A DNA stretch of 64,000 bases, taken from contig BDSL01000169.1 of NCBI GenBank assembly GCA_003116995.1, forward strand, positions 57,364-121,363, in the 5' to 3' direction. A program made the position numbers and the translations under genes. Under the pieces are notes generated by a model. It ran no database searches. It was given only the letters and a program-made list of their open reading frames with translations, and was not told the DNA's origin. Below are positions 40,043 to 51,056 of this stretch, piece after piece; the first letter of the stretch is position 1; the number at the start of each line of letters is the position of its first letter. Origin of the DNA: Yamagishiella unicocca. Taxonomy: Eukaryota > Chlorophyta > Chlorophyceae > Chlamydomonadales > Volvocaceae.

Positions 40043-42228
40043 CTACTGTCGGGTAGCAGCCGCCCCGCGTTCCGTACATGCAAATGCATCATTGGCGGTC
40101 ACCAGCACGTCCACCAACTGGTCGTGCTCGTCCACAGGTACGGCGGTCACCAGCTGGGCTTCGTACGACAGGGCAACTGCGCGTCCAGGGGGACGGTTGG
40201 GACGCGGCAGGCGAGGCATGCGGTCTGCGTCAAATTTCACTTGTTGCTTCGCCCTTTGGCCATAAGGATTACTGCTGGCCTAACACAGATGTGTGCTTTG
40301 CTCGCAGCGGACCGCCTGCCTCACTCGCACCCTGACTCCCCGACTCAGTTGTTTGCAGGACCCGACCCACCCAGCAGCGGGGGTTCGCGACCCGAACCTT
40401 CCGCCAGCCGCCGCAGCCCCGTGATCATCTTATCGTAGTACCTGCGTGGCGACGGAGATGGCATGGAAGGGGGGTTGGCATAAAGAACCGGTTACACGAC
40501 ATGGGAAACGGAGAGACCGGGGGAGGGGGGGTGAAGCGGAGACGACGGGACGAGCGTGGAGGTACTGAGCGGCAGCAGCGGCGGTGCGATAGCAATGGTG
40601 TGCATAGGATGCGCGTCCCTAGCGGCACATGACGAACCCCTGTTCGAATCGCACACGCAGGTTGCAGCCACGACCGCTGAGCTGGGCACCCGGGTTGCCC
40701 CAGCACCTTGCCGCGCCAACAGGGGCCGCACCTACCCGCCCCCGCGGCCCAGGCGCCTGCCGCTGCGGTCAAAGCCCAGGCCCGGAACCAATAACACGTC
40801 GAAGCATGTCCGGCTCTGAAGGGCTGCGGGGAGCAGAGGGCAGCATCTCGTGTAAGATGGAAGAAACGTGTGAGGTGGGGCACGGCGCGGGCTGGGTACT
40901 TGGGTATTGGAGCCGTCGGGTACCATCGATGGGTCGCTCCTGGCCACCGTACCGCAGCCAGGGCACCCCGGAAAATGCAACTGCCCACGTGTTTCGACGG
41001 CCATTACGCGTTGGGGGCGTTGGAACCCCGCACGTTACGCGCCCAGGCCAGCGCCAATTCCGTACCCAGCCAACGACTGAGCGTGCCCCGCCTTCCCCCC
41101 TCCGCCCGCCCCCCTCTGCCAGCCTGATGGCATTTGCTACAGCCCATGGCCGCGTCGCACCAGGATCCGCACCAGGATCCGCACCAGGATCCGCATCCTC
41201 AGCCTCACGCCTCACCTTCCTGCCGCGGCGATCCATCCGCATAGGTCTCCGAGGGCTCTAAAATGTCAAATGGGGGGACCTTACGCAAGCAACCCATGTC
41301 ATCTGCGGCAGTGTTGCGATCGACCGGTGGTATAGCGTTCCGAGTTGGAGCGACCAAGAAAGTTGTTACGGAGAAACGGTCATCCTAGTGCAGAAAATAG
41401 GCGTCCAGCGTTCAACAGCAATGCCAAAGAGCGGTAAGGGCCGTACGGTCGAGCACATTGGTTGCTGTACAGCGTCGTTGACAATCCACTCCCATGCAAT
41501 TTGCAACGGGAACCCAGCGGCAGGATCGGAACCCTCGGGTCCAGCAACAAGAGGACGCTCCTTGCAGACTGTGATCCCACGTGACACTGACCTAGATGGA
41601 GGAACTTCATGTTACTTTGGTTGTCCTCCACGACGGGTACATAGCAACGCTTGCCTGCGCATCAACCTGCTCTCCGTCAGTTGCGCTAAGCTCTGGGCGC
41701 GTTGCTTGCCCTCATGCGTCGCATTGGTTTGACATAGCTGCGGCGGCCAACGTGTGGTCGCGTGGTGAGTTGCTGCTGGCCTACTTGCAAAGGCTGACCC
41801 GTCGGGGCGGTCCAGACAGCCAACGCACCCTGCCGCATCGCGTCCTCTAGGATTTGCGTAGTGTCCACCTCCCGAAGCTTGGCGCAGTGAAGGTAGATGC
41901 CAAGGGTCTGAGCATCCCGGTAGGGCCGCATCGCCAGAACGCGCGCGCCAATGCGGGCACCTGTAGTAGCAACATCAATGTCATGTGGGCGTTGTCCACG
42001 TATGATTCGCATTTGCATGTCCTCACTCTCATCTGCCATCTGCTCGGCCGTCAAGGTCCGGAGCTTTTGCTTGATGTCAATTCGCGCCTGCTGCTTCTGC
42101 TCGCGAAGTTCCATGGCCATCGTGCTAGGGTTAATCGCTTTGCAATTCACGTTGTATATCACATGCCGGAATAATGCGGGTTCCGTGGTGGAAGCGAGCC
42201 GGAGCGAGCCGCTTACGGCAGCTCGCAT
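40043..42228 (-). CDS. 5-formyltetrahydrofolate cyclo-ligase (methenyltetrahydrofolate synthetase)
   Basis: Seven exons: 42027-42228, 41829-41960, 41592-41654, 41216-41302, 40736-40823, about 40398-40441 and 40043-40224, giving about 265 residues. It converts 5-formyl-THF to 5,10-methenyl-THF with ATP. Diagnostic motifs run in order: ELREQKQQARIDIKQKLRTL, YRDAQTLGIYLHCAKLREVD, KRCYVPVVEDNQSNMKFLHL, VPPFDILEPSETYADGSPRQ, DVLLVPGLGFDRSGRRLGRG and, after a junction inside the Gly run, GYYDKMI, then AVPVDEHDQLVDVLVT. The GRGGGYYD ATP loop is therefore split between exons 5 and 6. The ATG at 42228 adds an Arg/Ser/Ala leader (MRAAVSGSLRLASTTEP) typical of a mitochondrial or plastid presequence; an alternative ATG at 42117 would give a cytosolic form. 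The exon 6 donor is weak (GTTCGG at 40,397, or GTCGCG 6 bp on), so that edge is uncertain. Confidence 0.9.
41157..41196. repeat. 12-bp tandem repeat in cyclo-ligase intron 4
   Basis: CACCAGGATCCG repeated three times plus a partial copy, inside the intron between exons 41216-41302 and 40736-40823. Confidence 0.8.
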
Positions 42229-44159
42229 GTTGTCCGCGCGGCGTTCAGGGTACTTTCAAGCTGCAGCATGTGTACCGCCTCCCGCACTCTTACACAATTA
42301 CAGACAACAAACGTTTGGGCCGCGGTGGCAGGTCGTGGTTTCTTCTCGGCAACGTGACGCATCCGTTGCATAACCACCGCACGACAACCACCTCGTGACG
42401 AGGTCGTCGTGTGGAACTAACTGACGGGGCAGTGACAGGAAGGCTCGAAATCTGGCGGGCCCATCAGCTTGTAGGGTTAAGTGCGAACACACGACGATGA
42501 TGGGTCCCAGGGGTCAGCAGGAGGGGAACGGCCGTCATGGGGAGCGGAAGGGGACACCTCTGGACGCCTCTGAAGCAGAGTCAATGGAAGCCGTGGTCCT
42601 CAGCTATGCCAACCCTGTGTTGATGCTTCTGTTTTCTCGAAGGACGCAAAACCTGTTGCCGCATCTCCTTTACAACCTCCTCGTTCCACATCCCCGCGGG
42701 AAGTCAGGCAGTGTCAGGCAGGGCTCTTCAATTTTACCGCCTGCCGAGGACTGAGGGTCTTCCATCAAAAACGCTCGCCCAGCGCGAGATGCATGCACAT
42801 AACACACCAACAACGATGCACACCAATGCTACACAATCGAAACAACAATTTAAAATTGAACTTCAATGGCCGACAGCTACCGGAACAAGCGCATTCTACC
42901 GCACCAGTCCGCTGCATAAGTCGCATTGCAAGCGATGTTGCGTATTCCGCACATGTAACATATTACGCGCCCGACCTAGGCCCACTCAGTGTCCACCCAC
43001 CTTACCTCAGAGCTGTCTTGCGCCACGCAGCGACGCCGCTAAGGAGGAGAATCCATCCTCCACTCGTATACTGCCTGTATACGGTACGACACCGCGCTGT
43101 TCGCGCCATTTCCCGGCTAGCCCCCACGACCAAACCGCCATCGCTTCCTCGGCGGTACCTGCTGCGTGTTATTGTCACGTACTCCCGTTGCGGCCGCGCC
43201 TCCTCTGGATCTGTCCCATCCGACCACTATCGCCTCAAAACCCTCGGCAGTCCGAGAATGACTGTGTACGGAAAGTCCCTGGCCGTGCACGACACACACG
43301 GCGGACCCAACTACGAATTGGGCGAGTGGGGGCAGCAGCTACTGCTCCAATCCCGACTGGAACCAAACAGTGGAAAGGGACAGCCGCAGTCGCGCCAGCC
43401 CAACGGCCAGTCCGGTAGGAGCCGCAGCCTCGCGCCCCGACGCCCCAGACCGTACGACAATTCGAGTTCCCTCGCTGCACCGTACGACAACATAACAAAT
43501 AACCAACGAAACGCGCATCGGCAGGAACAGATAAATTTCAACACGCGCCTGTACAGCGCGCCGTACGGCGACGACGACCACGACAGGACGCAAATAGATA
43601 CTGTGCGGCAGTATCTGCCACAACTCATGTTTATGATTAGGTACAGCCTGTCGGGGAGGTGATGTCGGCCGCAATCAGCTTCCTCCCACACCGATCGCGA
43701 TACGACCCACAGGACTCGCTCGCTACCGCCACCACCCCATACAAGGTGGCACAGCTTCCGGCGCCAGGAACCACCCGCTCTCCGCCCAACACGGACGCCG
43801 GACATCGATATCGACGTCGACGCGTGTGTAAGGCCCAAGAGTCCTAACAGGGAACAGCGTGGAGCTGTCTCCTGCCCCCGAAGCCTGAACCTCGCCAATG
43901 TCCGCCTTCCCAAGCTACAATGACGTCGTCACCCGCCTCGCATGGCGACGCGCGTAACAAACTGACAGCGCTGCTACTGCAACTGCTGCTGCTTTTGGAC
44001 CAGCAAGGCACGATACACCCCAAAACGCCCATCTGACTGGCTGGGTGGCCTCCGCAAAACGCCCAGCCCACCTGCGGCTGCCAGCCCCGGCTCGGGTCAG
44101 CCCTCTCGCACAGCCGTCCTTGCACGCCTGCGCGCGGGTTCGCTATCCTGCTCTCCTCC
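42229..44159. other. Intergenic, no supported gene
   Basis: Only overlapping ORFs in several frames without motifs. CGTACGACAA occurs at 43,453 and 43,482. This is the convergent-free gap between two minus-strand genes, so its left part should contain the cyclo-ligase promoter and its right part the TTLL 3' UTR. Confidence 0.45.
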
Positions 44160-47100
44160 TCACGTGCCGCCGGGGCGCCACTCCCTGGAGCCCGGCCTGC
44201 TGCCGCCGCCGCTGCCGCCAACCAACGGTGCGCCCCGCGCGGGCCTGCTACCGCTGCTGCTGAAGCTACCCGGCCGCCGAAACGCTTCGCCCGCGTCCCC
44301 ACCCCGGCCCCCGCTGGCCGTCTGCGCATAGTACTTGCAGAGCAGCATGTTGTTGAGCCGGGGCGTCTCGAAGAGGTTCAGGTACCTGGGGCAGAGACGT
44401 AGAATAGAGGGAGGATTGCGGTGGTAAAAAGCGTCATTAGGTTGCAGGCCTGCCGCTTTAGCTGATACAGCCGTTGGTGCGGCACACGTGGCATCCCTAC
44501 CTTGCTTTGCCGCTTGAGGCGCCAGTAAGCCGCGCTCCACACCCCTTCTCGTCCCAGTGTAACACGCTCACCTTGTCGGGTCCTCCTCGTTTGGAAACAC
44601 GCGCAGCCAGCTGCCCCGGCGCGCCATCTCCGCCTCCGCCTCCAGCACCACGTCCGGGAGCTCTCCGGGAGAAAGCACTGCCGAGGGGCAGCAGTGGAGC
44701 AGCAGGCAGAGGGGCAGCAGTGGAACAGCAGACAGAAGGGCAGCAGAGGGGCAGCAGAGGACACGTTGAAGATTAGGCCGTGGGCTGTGGACCTGGAGGC
44801 AGGCGGACTGGCACGGAGGGCATTGCCCTAGCTCCCTCCCTACGAAACCAAGCCATGCGTCTAAGCAACCGCACTGACCGTCACTCCCCCCTAAACCAGC
44901 CCTCCACCCACCTGAGAAGTCCACGGACTCGAGCTCGTGAAGTGACTTAGGCTGCACCACGCCATTGCCACTGCCGCCAGGCCCGGCACCTTGCCCGAAC
45001 GACTGCTGTGCCGCCAGGTTGGGCGTCCCGGGGGCCTCGTCCTCACCGCCGCCACTCGCCGCCAGGCGTGCTGGTACCGGCAGCCCCGTCAGCCGCGCCT
45101 GGCGCTTGGCCTCCGCGGCCTTCTCGTACACCTGCAGGCGCAGCATCGGTGGCAGTAGCGACAGCAGAGGGTCGCGTGAAGGGCAGCAAGCACCACCAAA
45201 CCCAGCAGCCCAACTCAGCAGAGCAGCTTCCTTTCGTCTCGCCGCCGCCGATTTAGCTTAGCCGCCGAAGGTCGACATACGACCTTCGTCTTTCGTAGCC
45301 TCACCCCAGTTCTCCAGTATGCATCTCAAAACGTCCTTTCTAAACGGTTTTTTCTCGCATCCACGGGTCTTCCACGAAACCCAGCAGCCGCTGCGCAGCG
45401 GCAGCGCTGCAAGGAGGCGTAACGGTGCTGCTGGGGATGCGGAGGCCTGGCTAATCGAGGTGGCAGAGCCTGCCCGGTGACGATCGCTGCCGGGCCCAAG
45501 GAGGGCAGCTCTTGTCGAATCGTCATGGTCGTCGTCGGTACCGGCAACGTAGTTTTGCCCCTGTGCCAAGCCCCTGCCCGCCCCCTTGCCGGCCCCCGCC
45601 GCCCCACCTCCACGTCGTACGGCACCGGGCCCAGCATATGCATCAGCTCCGAGACCATGGAGCACTTTACGCGCATGTCGAGGCCGCTGTCGGCCGCCAG
45701 GGAGGGGCACGTGTTGGCCTCGATCAGCCAGGCGCGGAAGACGTCGGTCAACATGATGTCGAATCCCCACACCTGGGAGGGCGGTTCACGGTAAAGAGGG
45801 CCAGGGAGGATGGAGCACCACACGACCGACAAGGCAGGCTTGCTGCTGCTTGCGGCCGCGCCGATCTCCGCCCGCCCGGTCTCCTCGCGCCCTGCCGTAC
45901 TTCCCCGCCCCTCAGCCGCACCTCGAAGCAGTTGTTCCGGTGCGGCACCTTCATCTTGAACTCGGTGTTCATGCGGGGCTCAGCGGCGATCACCGCCGCA
46001 GCCACGATGTCACACACCTGCATAAGGGGGTGTGGGGCCAACAGCGCCAGCGTCACGACCAGGATGCGAGGCAGTGACCCGCCAGCCCCAGCCCCAGCCC
46101 CAGCGTCAGCCCCAGCCCCAGCGTCAGCCCCAGCCCCAGCCCCAGCGCTAGCCCCAGCCCCAGCGCTAGCCCCCGCGTCAGCCCCAGCGGCACATCGTGT
46201 GGCAAGGCCGCCATCACAGCCCCAGCCCCAGCATCGGCGCCCGCGGAGAAACCCATGAAGGCCTCAGCAAGCGTCCACTTGCCCCGCCCCAGCCCCAGCC
46301 CCGCCCCAGCCTCAGCCTCAGCCCTGGCCGCAGCCTCAGTCCCGACCGCAGCCCCAGCCCCGGCCGCAGCCTTATGAGGCGCACCTGCCGCCACACCGCG
46401 CCCCACCCAGGTCCCATGCCCCTGGCCTCCAAGTGCGCTCGCAGCCCCGACAGGCTCCACTTGCTGCCCTCACACTCCTTGGAGGCGTCCACGGGTACGC
46501 TGCTGTACGACTGCGGCGCGCCAGGCGAGGGCGCACCGTCGGCTTCGCCGGGCGCCTGCTGCTGCTTGACGAACTTGTTTGACTTTTTGTTGACCGAGTA
46601 GTTGGTCAGGTGCACGCAGCGCTTGCTGGGAATGATGTGGGGTGGGGGGAAGTGGGTAGAGCGTAAGGCGGGCTAGGAGATCCGGTCTACTACAGTACCC
46701 GTATTAGTTGCACAACCGTTTGGCTACCGACGTTTTCCGCCCATTCGCCAGCGACCTGGGCGCAGCCCCTTTTCATTCTGCGCAGTCCATACCTCGTGCA
46801 CCGACCCAACCGGCGAACTCCCTTCCATGCATGGGACCCAGCCGTTTATTTTTCTGGCGCAAGTGGTATGGCGACATGAATGCGCCTACACGCACCGAAC
46901 CACCGACCCACCTGAGGTCCGCCCGGTCTGACGAGTAGGGCTCCGTGGCAAGGCGCGCCAGGCCGTCCGGGAAGACGTACAGTCGCAGCGGGTCCAGGCA
47001 GGTGGCGGCAGCGTACACACGCATGTCGAACTTGAACCTGCGGAGATTGGAGGGGAGGGTGGCGAAGAAGGAAAACGTCGCTTTCGTCCGAAATGCCAAA

Positions 47101-50100
47101 GCGATATACTTGAGGGTATTGGTGGCGGGGGGCATGGGGAAGGAGGAGGAACGGAGGAGGCCGCGGTGTGGGGGGAGGCATTTCGGCACAATGTCGCGCG
47201 GAAGTGGTTAGCCAGAAGGGCCGTTAAAAATATGAAATCGCGGGCAGGCTGGGACGTTATCGCGCTGGGGAGGCTGTTATCGCCCTATGCGGGTTCACTC
47301 TGTTCCGCTTGGCACAGCCCGCCCGCCCCCCACCCACCCGTTGAGCAGCAGCGGGTTGGCGATGTAATGCTGCACCAGCATGTCCTTGGCGTCGCGGGCG
47401 ATGGCGTCGGGGCGGGTCACCATGCGGATGCCGCGGCCGCGGGAGGAGTTGGTGGGCTGGCGGGAGGAAGGAGGAGGGGGAGGGGCCGGGCGGCGGGCGG
47501 CGGGCGGCACGAAGCAGGGGGATTAGAGACAGGAAGCAACAGGAAGCAAGGCGGGTGCTTTAATACCAATTGGTACCGGCTTCCTAGGAAGAGGGGGAGG
47601 TTCAGGGGTTCGGATCGCACAAAGAAGGGACCCGATGGCCGGTAGGCTTCGTCGATTGTGACGGGAGGCAGGTGGAGAGTTCCATCATGCCCTGCACTCC
47701 CCCCGGAGCCACCGGATGGCCGGCCAGACACCTACCCCAGCATCCGGGCAACGACCTCTCTCCCACCCACCTCGCCCTCTCCCACGGGTCTTCCTTGCAA
47801 CCCACCGCGCCCATGTTCGTCTACCTTTTGTATGTACAGGCGGTCGGGGAAGCGCTCGCTGTCGCTGCGGAACTCCTCGTAGTCCCGCGGCATGATGTAG
47901 AAGCGGGGCACGATGTCGAACGCGTCCGCGGCGGGGGAGCGAGCCCGCCGCCTGGCGTTGTAGACGTTGCGGTAGAGGTGGCCCTTGTGCCCCAACTCCC
48001 AGGTGCCTGCGGAGGGGGGGCGGGACGTCCGTGGGGCAAAGCTAAACGCGAGGGCTATATACATGAAGTATATAGGCACAACGTGTGAGCACGGCGATGT
48101 GGTGCAGAGACGGGCTGGGCTTTGAAGCACGCGGTAGGTCGGTTCTGGCTGGGCGACATTGCTGCAGCTGGCTAAGAATCCCGCTCCCCTTGCCATCCCT
48201 CAGCACCCTCCAGGCCACGCAGACCCCGCAGCACCCCGCCGCGCCCAGCCTCCGGCTCGCTGCGCCTCCAAACTCCGAGCCGCACTCAACCCCTACGATC
48301 TCGGGCTCCGAAACTCCCAACTCCAGCAGATTCATCCCATTGTTGCATCCACGGATCTTCTTGCTAACCCCCCCTCCCACGGGTCTTTTTTGCAACCCCC
48401 CTCCCCCCCTCCCACGCCCACCACGAGGTTACACACCGGGAAAGTGGTTGACTCGCTGGAATATGTGGAGCTTGGCGAAGGAGGGCGCATCCAGGATGCC
48501 CCCCCACTGCACGATCCACCGCTTGCCCTTACGCGTGGGCCGCAGGCCCGCATCCCGGAACGCCGTACGCACGGGCGTGTTGGCCACGCCGCCGTACTTG
48601 ACGAGCAGCGTGGGGTTCAGCAGCGGCTGCAGCCCCCTGGCGTGCTTCTGCGCGGCAGTCCCCACGAACGCGATGGTGGGACACGTCCCCGGGTAGACCG
48701 GCGGCAACACGTAGGGGAAGGGCCGCCCCTTGGCGTCCATGGGGACCTGGTCGGTAGCCTTCTGGACGTGGGGCGAAGCCGATAGGTCAGTGAGGCCCAG
48801 GACGGCGGGGTGCAGGGGACGGTGCGGCGTGGTTCCGGAGCCGCCCTTGCGGCTCCGAGCCGTCAGCGGCGCGCGCCGCCTGGCGCTTCCGGCGCTGGAC
48901 GTGGAGGCGCCGCCTGGGGACGTAGGCGGGGCGAGGGCGAAGGTTGCCAGGAGCGCTAGCGCCTGGGCCGTGGCCCTTTCTGCGATGCTGCCGGCACCGC
49001 CGCGGCTGCTGGCGGCGCTGCTGCAGCGGCTCAACCCTGGGCTGCCGCCGCCGCCACCGCCACGGCGTGCCTCCAACGTCAGCGCATCGCGCGGATTGCT
49101 GGCGGCGCGGCGCCGCGACGCGTCGGCAGTCTTCCCGACCCCAACGGAGCCGCCCAACGCGCCCGACAGCTGCGAGCCGGACGCTGGCGGGGCGCTGCCG
49201 CCCTTCCGGCTCGGCCCAGACGGCAGCTTGACGTCAGGCGGCAGCAGCATCTCATACCCAGACCAGGCGGAGGAGGCAGTAGCAGGGCGCGACCCCGCCT
49301 CCGACGCAGAGCCCTCCCTCGAGCCGGCGCTGGCGCCGGAGGGGCAGCCGTAGCCGCCGGCTGCGCCCGCATTGGCGTCGTGGCTACTCCTGCGGGGCTG
49401 CCCAGGTGCAGTGGGAGGCAGCGGCAGCGCCGGCGGTCTTCCCGAGCTGCCGCTGGGCGGCCGCTGCAGCGACCAGGGAGAAGGCTGCCGCTGCTGCTGC
49501 CCCGCCACTGGCGGCCTCCCCGGCCCGCCCGCTGCCGCCGCCGCCGCTCGCCGGGCTGCATGCACGCTGGCGGTGCTGCGCACGCCGCGCACTGAGCCAC
49601 CACGGCCTGGCCGCACGCCCTCGTCGGAGGAGCCGCCGCTGCCCTCACTGCCGCTGTCCTCCTCCCCCTCCTCCTCGCCGCCCGCCTCGTCCTCCCCACT
49701 CAGCACGTCCCCCTCGTACAAGCCAAAGTAATCGAAGGCCGAGTCCTCCGTAGCGCTCCCCGCGGAGGACGTCACGCCGGGGCTGGGCGAGAAGGCACGC
49801 GCGGGCGGCGGATGCTGCGGCAGGGGCCGGGGCGCGGGGCGGCCGGCGCCATCCCGCTGCCCCGGCGGTGCTGCGGTCCCGACGCCCATCACCGCAAGAC
49901 CCGGCGGTGCAGCGCCCACGGAGTGTTGCCGTTGATCTGGGTCAGCGGGCGTGCGCGGCGCGCTGTTGTCCCCGGGCTCAAAGCGGCTGCGGCCGCGAAG
50001 GGGAGCCGGTCCCAGGCCTTGACCCTGACCCTGCATTGACGGCGGCTCCGTACTATGCGCGAAGGCGGTCCGGGCGCTGCCTACAGCGCCGCCGCCGCCG

Positions 50101-51029
50101 TGCGACCGGCCCGCCACCGCAGCCGAGTCGTCTGGATGACTGCTGTAGAGCGGAACAGCTGGCACATACTGCTGACCATGCGCCATAAGGCCTTGCTGCT
50201 GCTGCTGCTGCAGTTGCTGCAGTTGCAGCTGCAGGTTTGGCGCAGTGGGGCGCCGAGGGAAGTGGTCCGCAGTGCCAGCGGAGGCCTGAGGCAGCGTGGG
50301 CGAAAAGCCGCTGGTGCTGCTTGTCCTATGGCCGCTGGGTCCCACTGGAGGGGGAATGTAGCCAGGGCTGCCAGGAGACGATAATCCGGGGGGCCCGGGT
50401 TCGGTCGAGGGCCGGCGCCGGCCGGCGGAGGCGGTGCCCTGGCGGGGAAGGAGCGGGTTGTACGTGTATGGACGCGCTGCTGGTGCTGCGGCAGCAGCAG
50501 CGGAAGCTGCTGCCGAGGCTGTGGTCATCCGCGTGGAGGTGAAGGCTGACTGGGCAGGCCTACTGCCGGGGTGAGCCTGTTGCGGCTGCTGTCGGTTGTT
50601 ACGGCCCAGGGCTCCGGCGTCGATGGGCGATTGTGACGGGCCGCGGGCATACCCTACTGCCGCAGCAGCTGCGGCATTCGTAGATGCTGTCCCGCTGCGC
50701 GCGCACATGGAGTTCGGCGCCGCGTGTGGGACATGACTAGCTTGGCCATTTGAAAGGACGGACAAGAGGAGAGCGGGATAGGGCTGCGGTGAGCCAGGCG
50801 AGTTGATGTCTGACATTCCAAGTGACTTAAACGTGTTGGCAGGCTTCCACTGCGCAACTGCTTGCGGCGGGGAACCCTTGCCCGCAGCGCCCGTAGAGAC
50901 TCCTCGCAGGTCCAGATGCAAGACAGCGGGAGGGCGTCTAGCTCTCTGGGGTGAAGGAGGCCCACTTAAACTGCCTTGGGCAGAGTCGGACGTGTAGGCC
51001 GCGTCCAACACCCATGGGGCCTGGGGCAT
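44160..51029 (-). CDS. Tubulin tyrosine ligase-like protein, polyglutamylase type
   Basis: Ten exons: 48437-51029, 47825-48006, 47338-47456, 46912-47037, 46385-46625, 45922-46017, 45608-45772, 44912-45131, 44572-44677 and 44160-44385; GT-AG junctions with closing phases, about 1357 residues. The ATG at 51029 is the first in frame; a TTG 27 bp upstream follows a stop. Residues 1 to about 780 are disordered (Ser, Gly, Pro, Ala, Gln runs). The TTL catalytic core follows: VKYGGVANTPVRTAFRDAG, SFAKLHIFQRVNHFPG, RFYIMPRDYEEF, IQKPTNSSRGRGIRM (nucleotide loop), FKFDMRVYAAATCLDPLRLY, CVHLTNYSVNKKSNKF, NCFEVWGFDIML and AWLIEANTCPSLAADSGLDM, where E and N are the metal ligands. Such ligases add glutamate to tubulin tails of axonemal and cytoplasmic microtubules with ATP. 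The layout is closest to TTLL4/5-type enzymes; whether it initiates or elongates chains is not predictable. The C-terminus is Gly/Ser-rich. Confidence 0.9.
45301..45382 (+). repeat. Dispersed intronic element, copy in TTLL intron 7
   Basis: CCCCAGTTCTCCAGTATGCA, CTCAAAACGTCC, CTAAACGGTTTTTTC and CATCCACGGGTCTTCC, matching the bZIP intron copy with small gaps. It is antisense to TTLL transcription, whereas the bZIP copy is sense to its host gene. Confidence 0.75.
46078..46360. repeat. CCCCAG-type hexanucleotide repeats in TTLL intron 5
   Basis: Imperfect GCCCCAGCCCCAGCGTCA units at 46,078-46,230 and again at 46,285-46,365, all inside the intron 46,018-46,384. They create Gly/Leu-rich open frames that are not coding. 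Confidence 0.8.
47779..47805 (+). repeat. Dispersed intronic element, short copy in TTLL intron 2
   Basis: CCCACGGGTCTTCCTTGCAA followed by CCC, the terminal block of the element seen at 35,626 and 45,360. The block has a small stem, GGGT ... ACCC. Confidence 0.5.
48338..48406 (+). repeat. Dispersed intronic element, two short copies in TTLL intron 1
   Basis: GCATCCACGGATCTTCTTGC and, 30 bp later, CCCACGGGTCTTTTTTGCAA with CCCCC after each. Both match the terminal block of the element in introns at 35.6 and 45.3 kb. Confidence 0.5.
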
Positions 51030-51056
51030 GGGCGAATTGGAGCCCCAAGATTTCAA

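Noticed and set aside
43311..43913. 200-codon minus-strand ORF between the cyclo-ligase and TTLL genes
   Set aside because: No ordered motif, equally long ORFs on the opposite strand, and no splice-site support.
46053..46290. Minus-strand frame reading WTLAEAFMGFSAG as an extra TTLL exon
   Set aside because: Exon 46385-46625 joins exon 45922-46017 directly in phase and gives the family sequence AVWRQVCDIVAAAVIAAEP; the frame lies in a CCCCAG-repeat intron.
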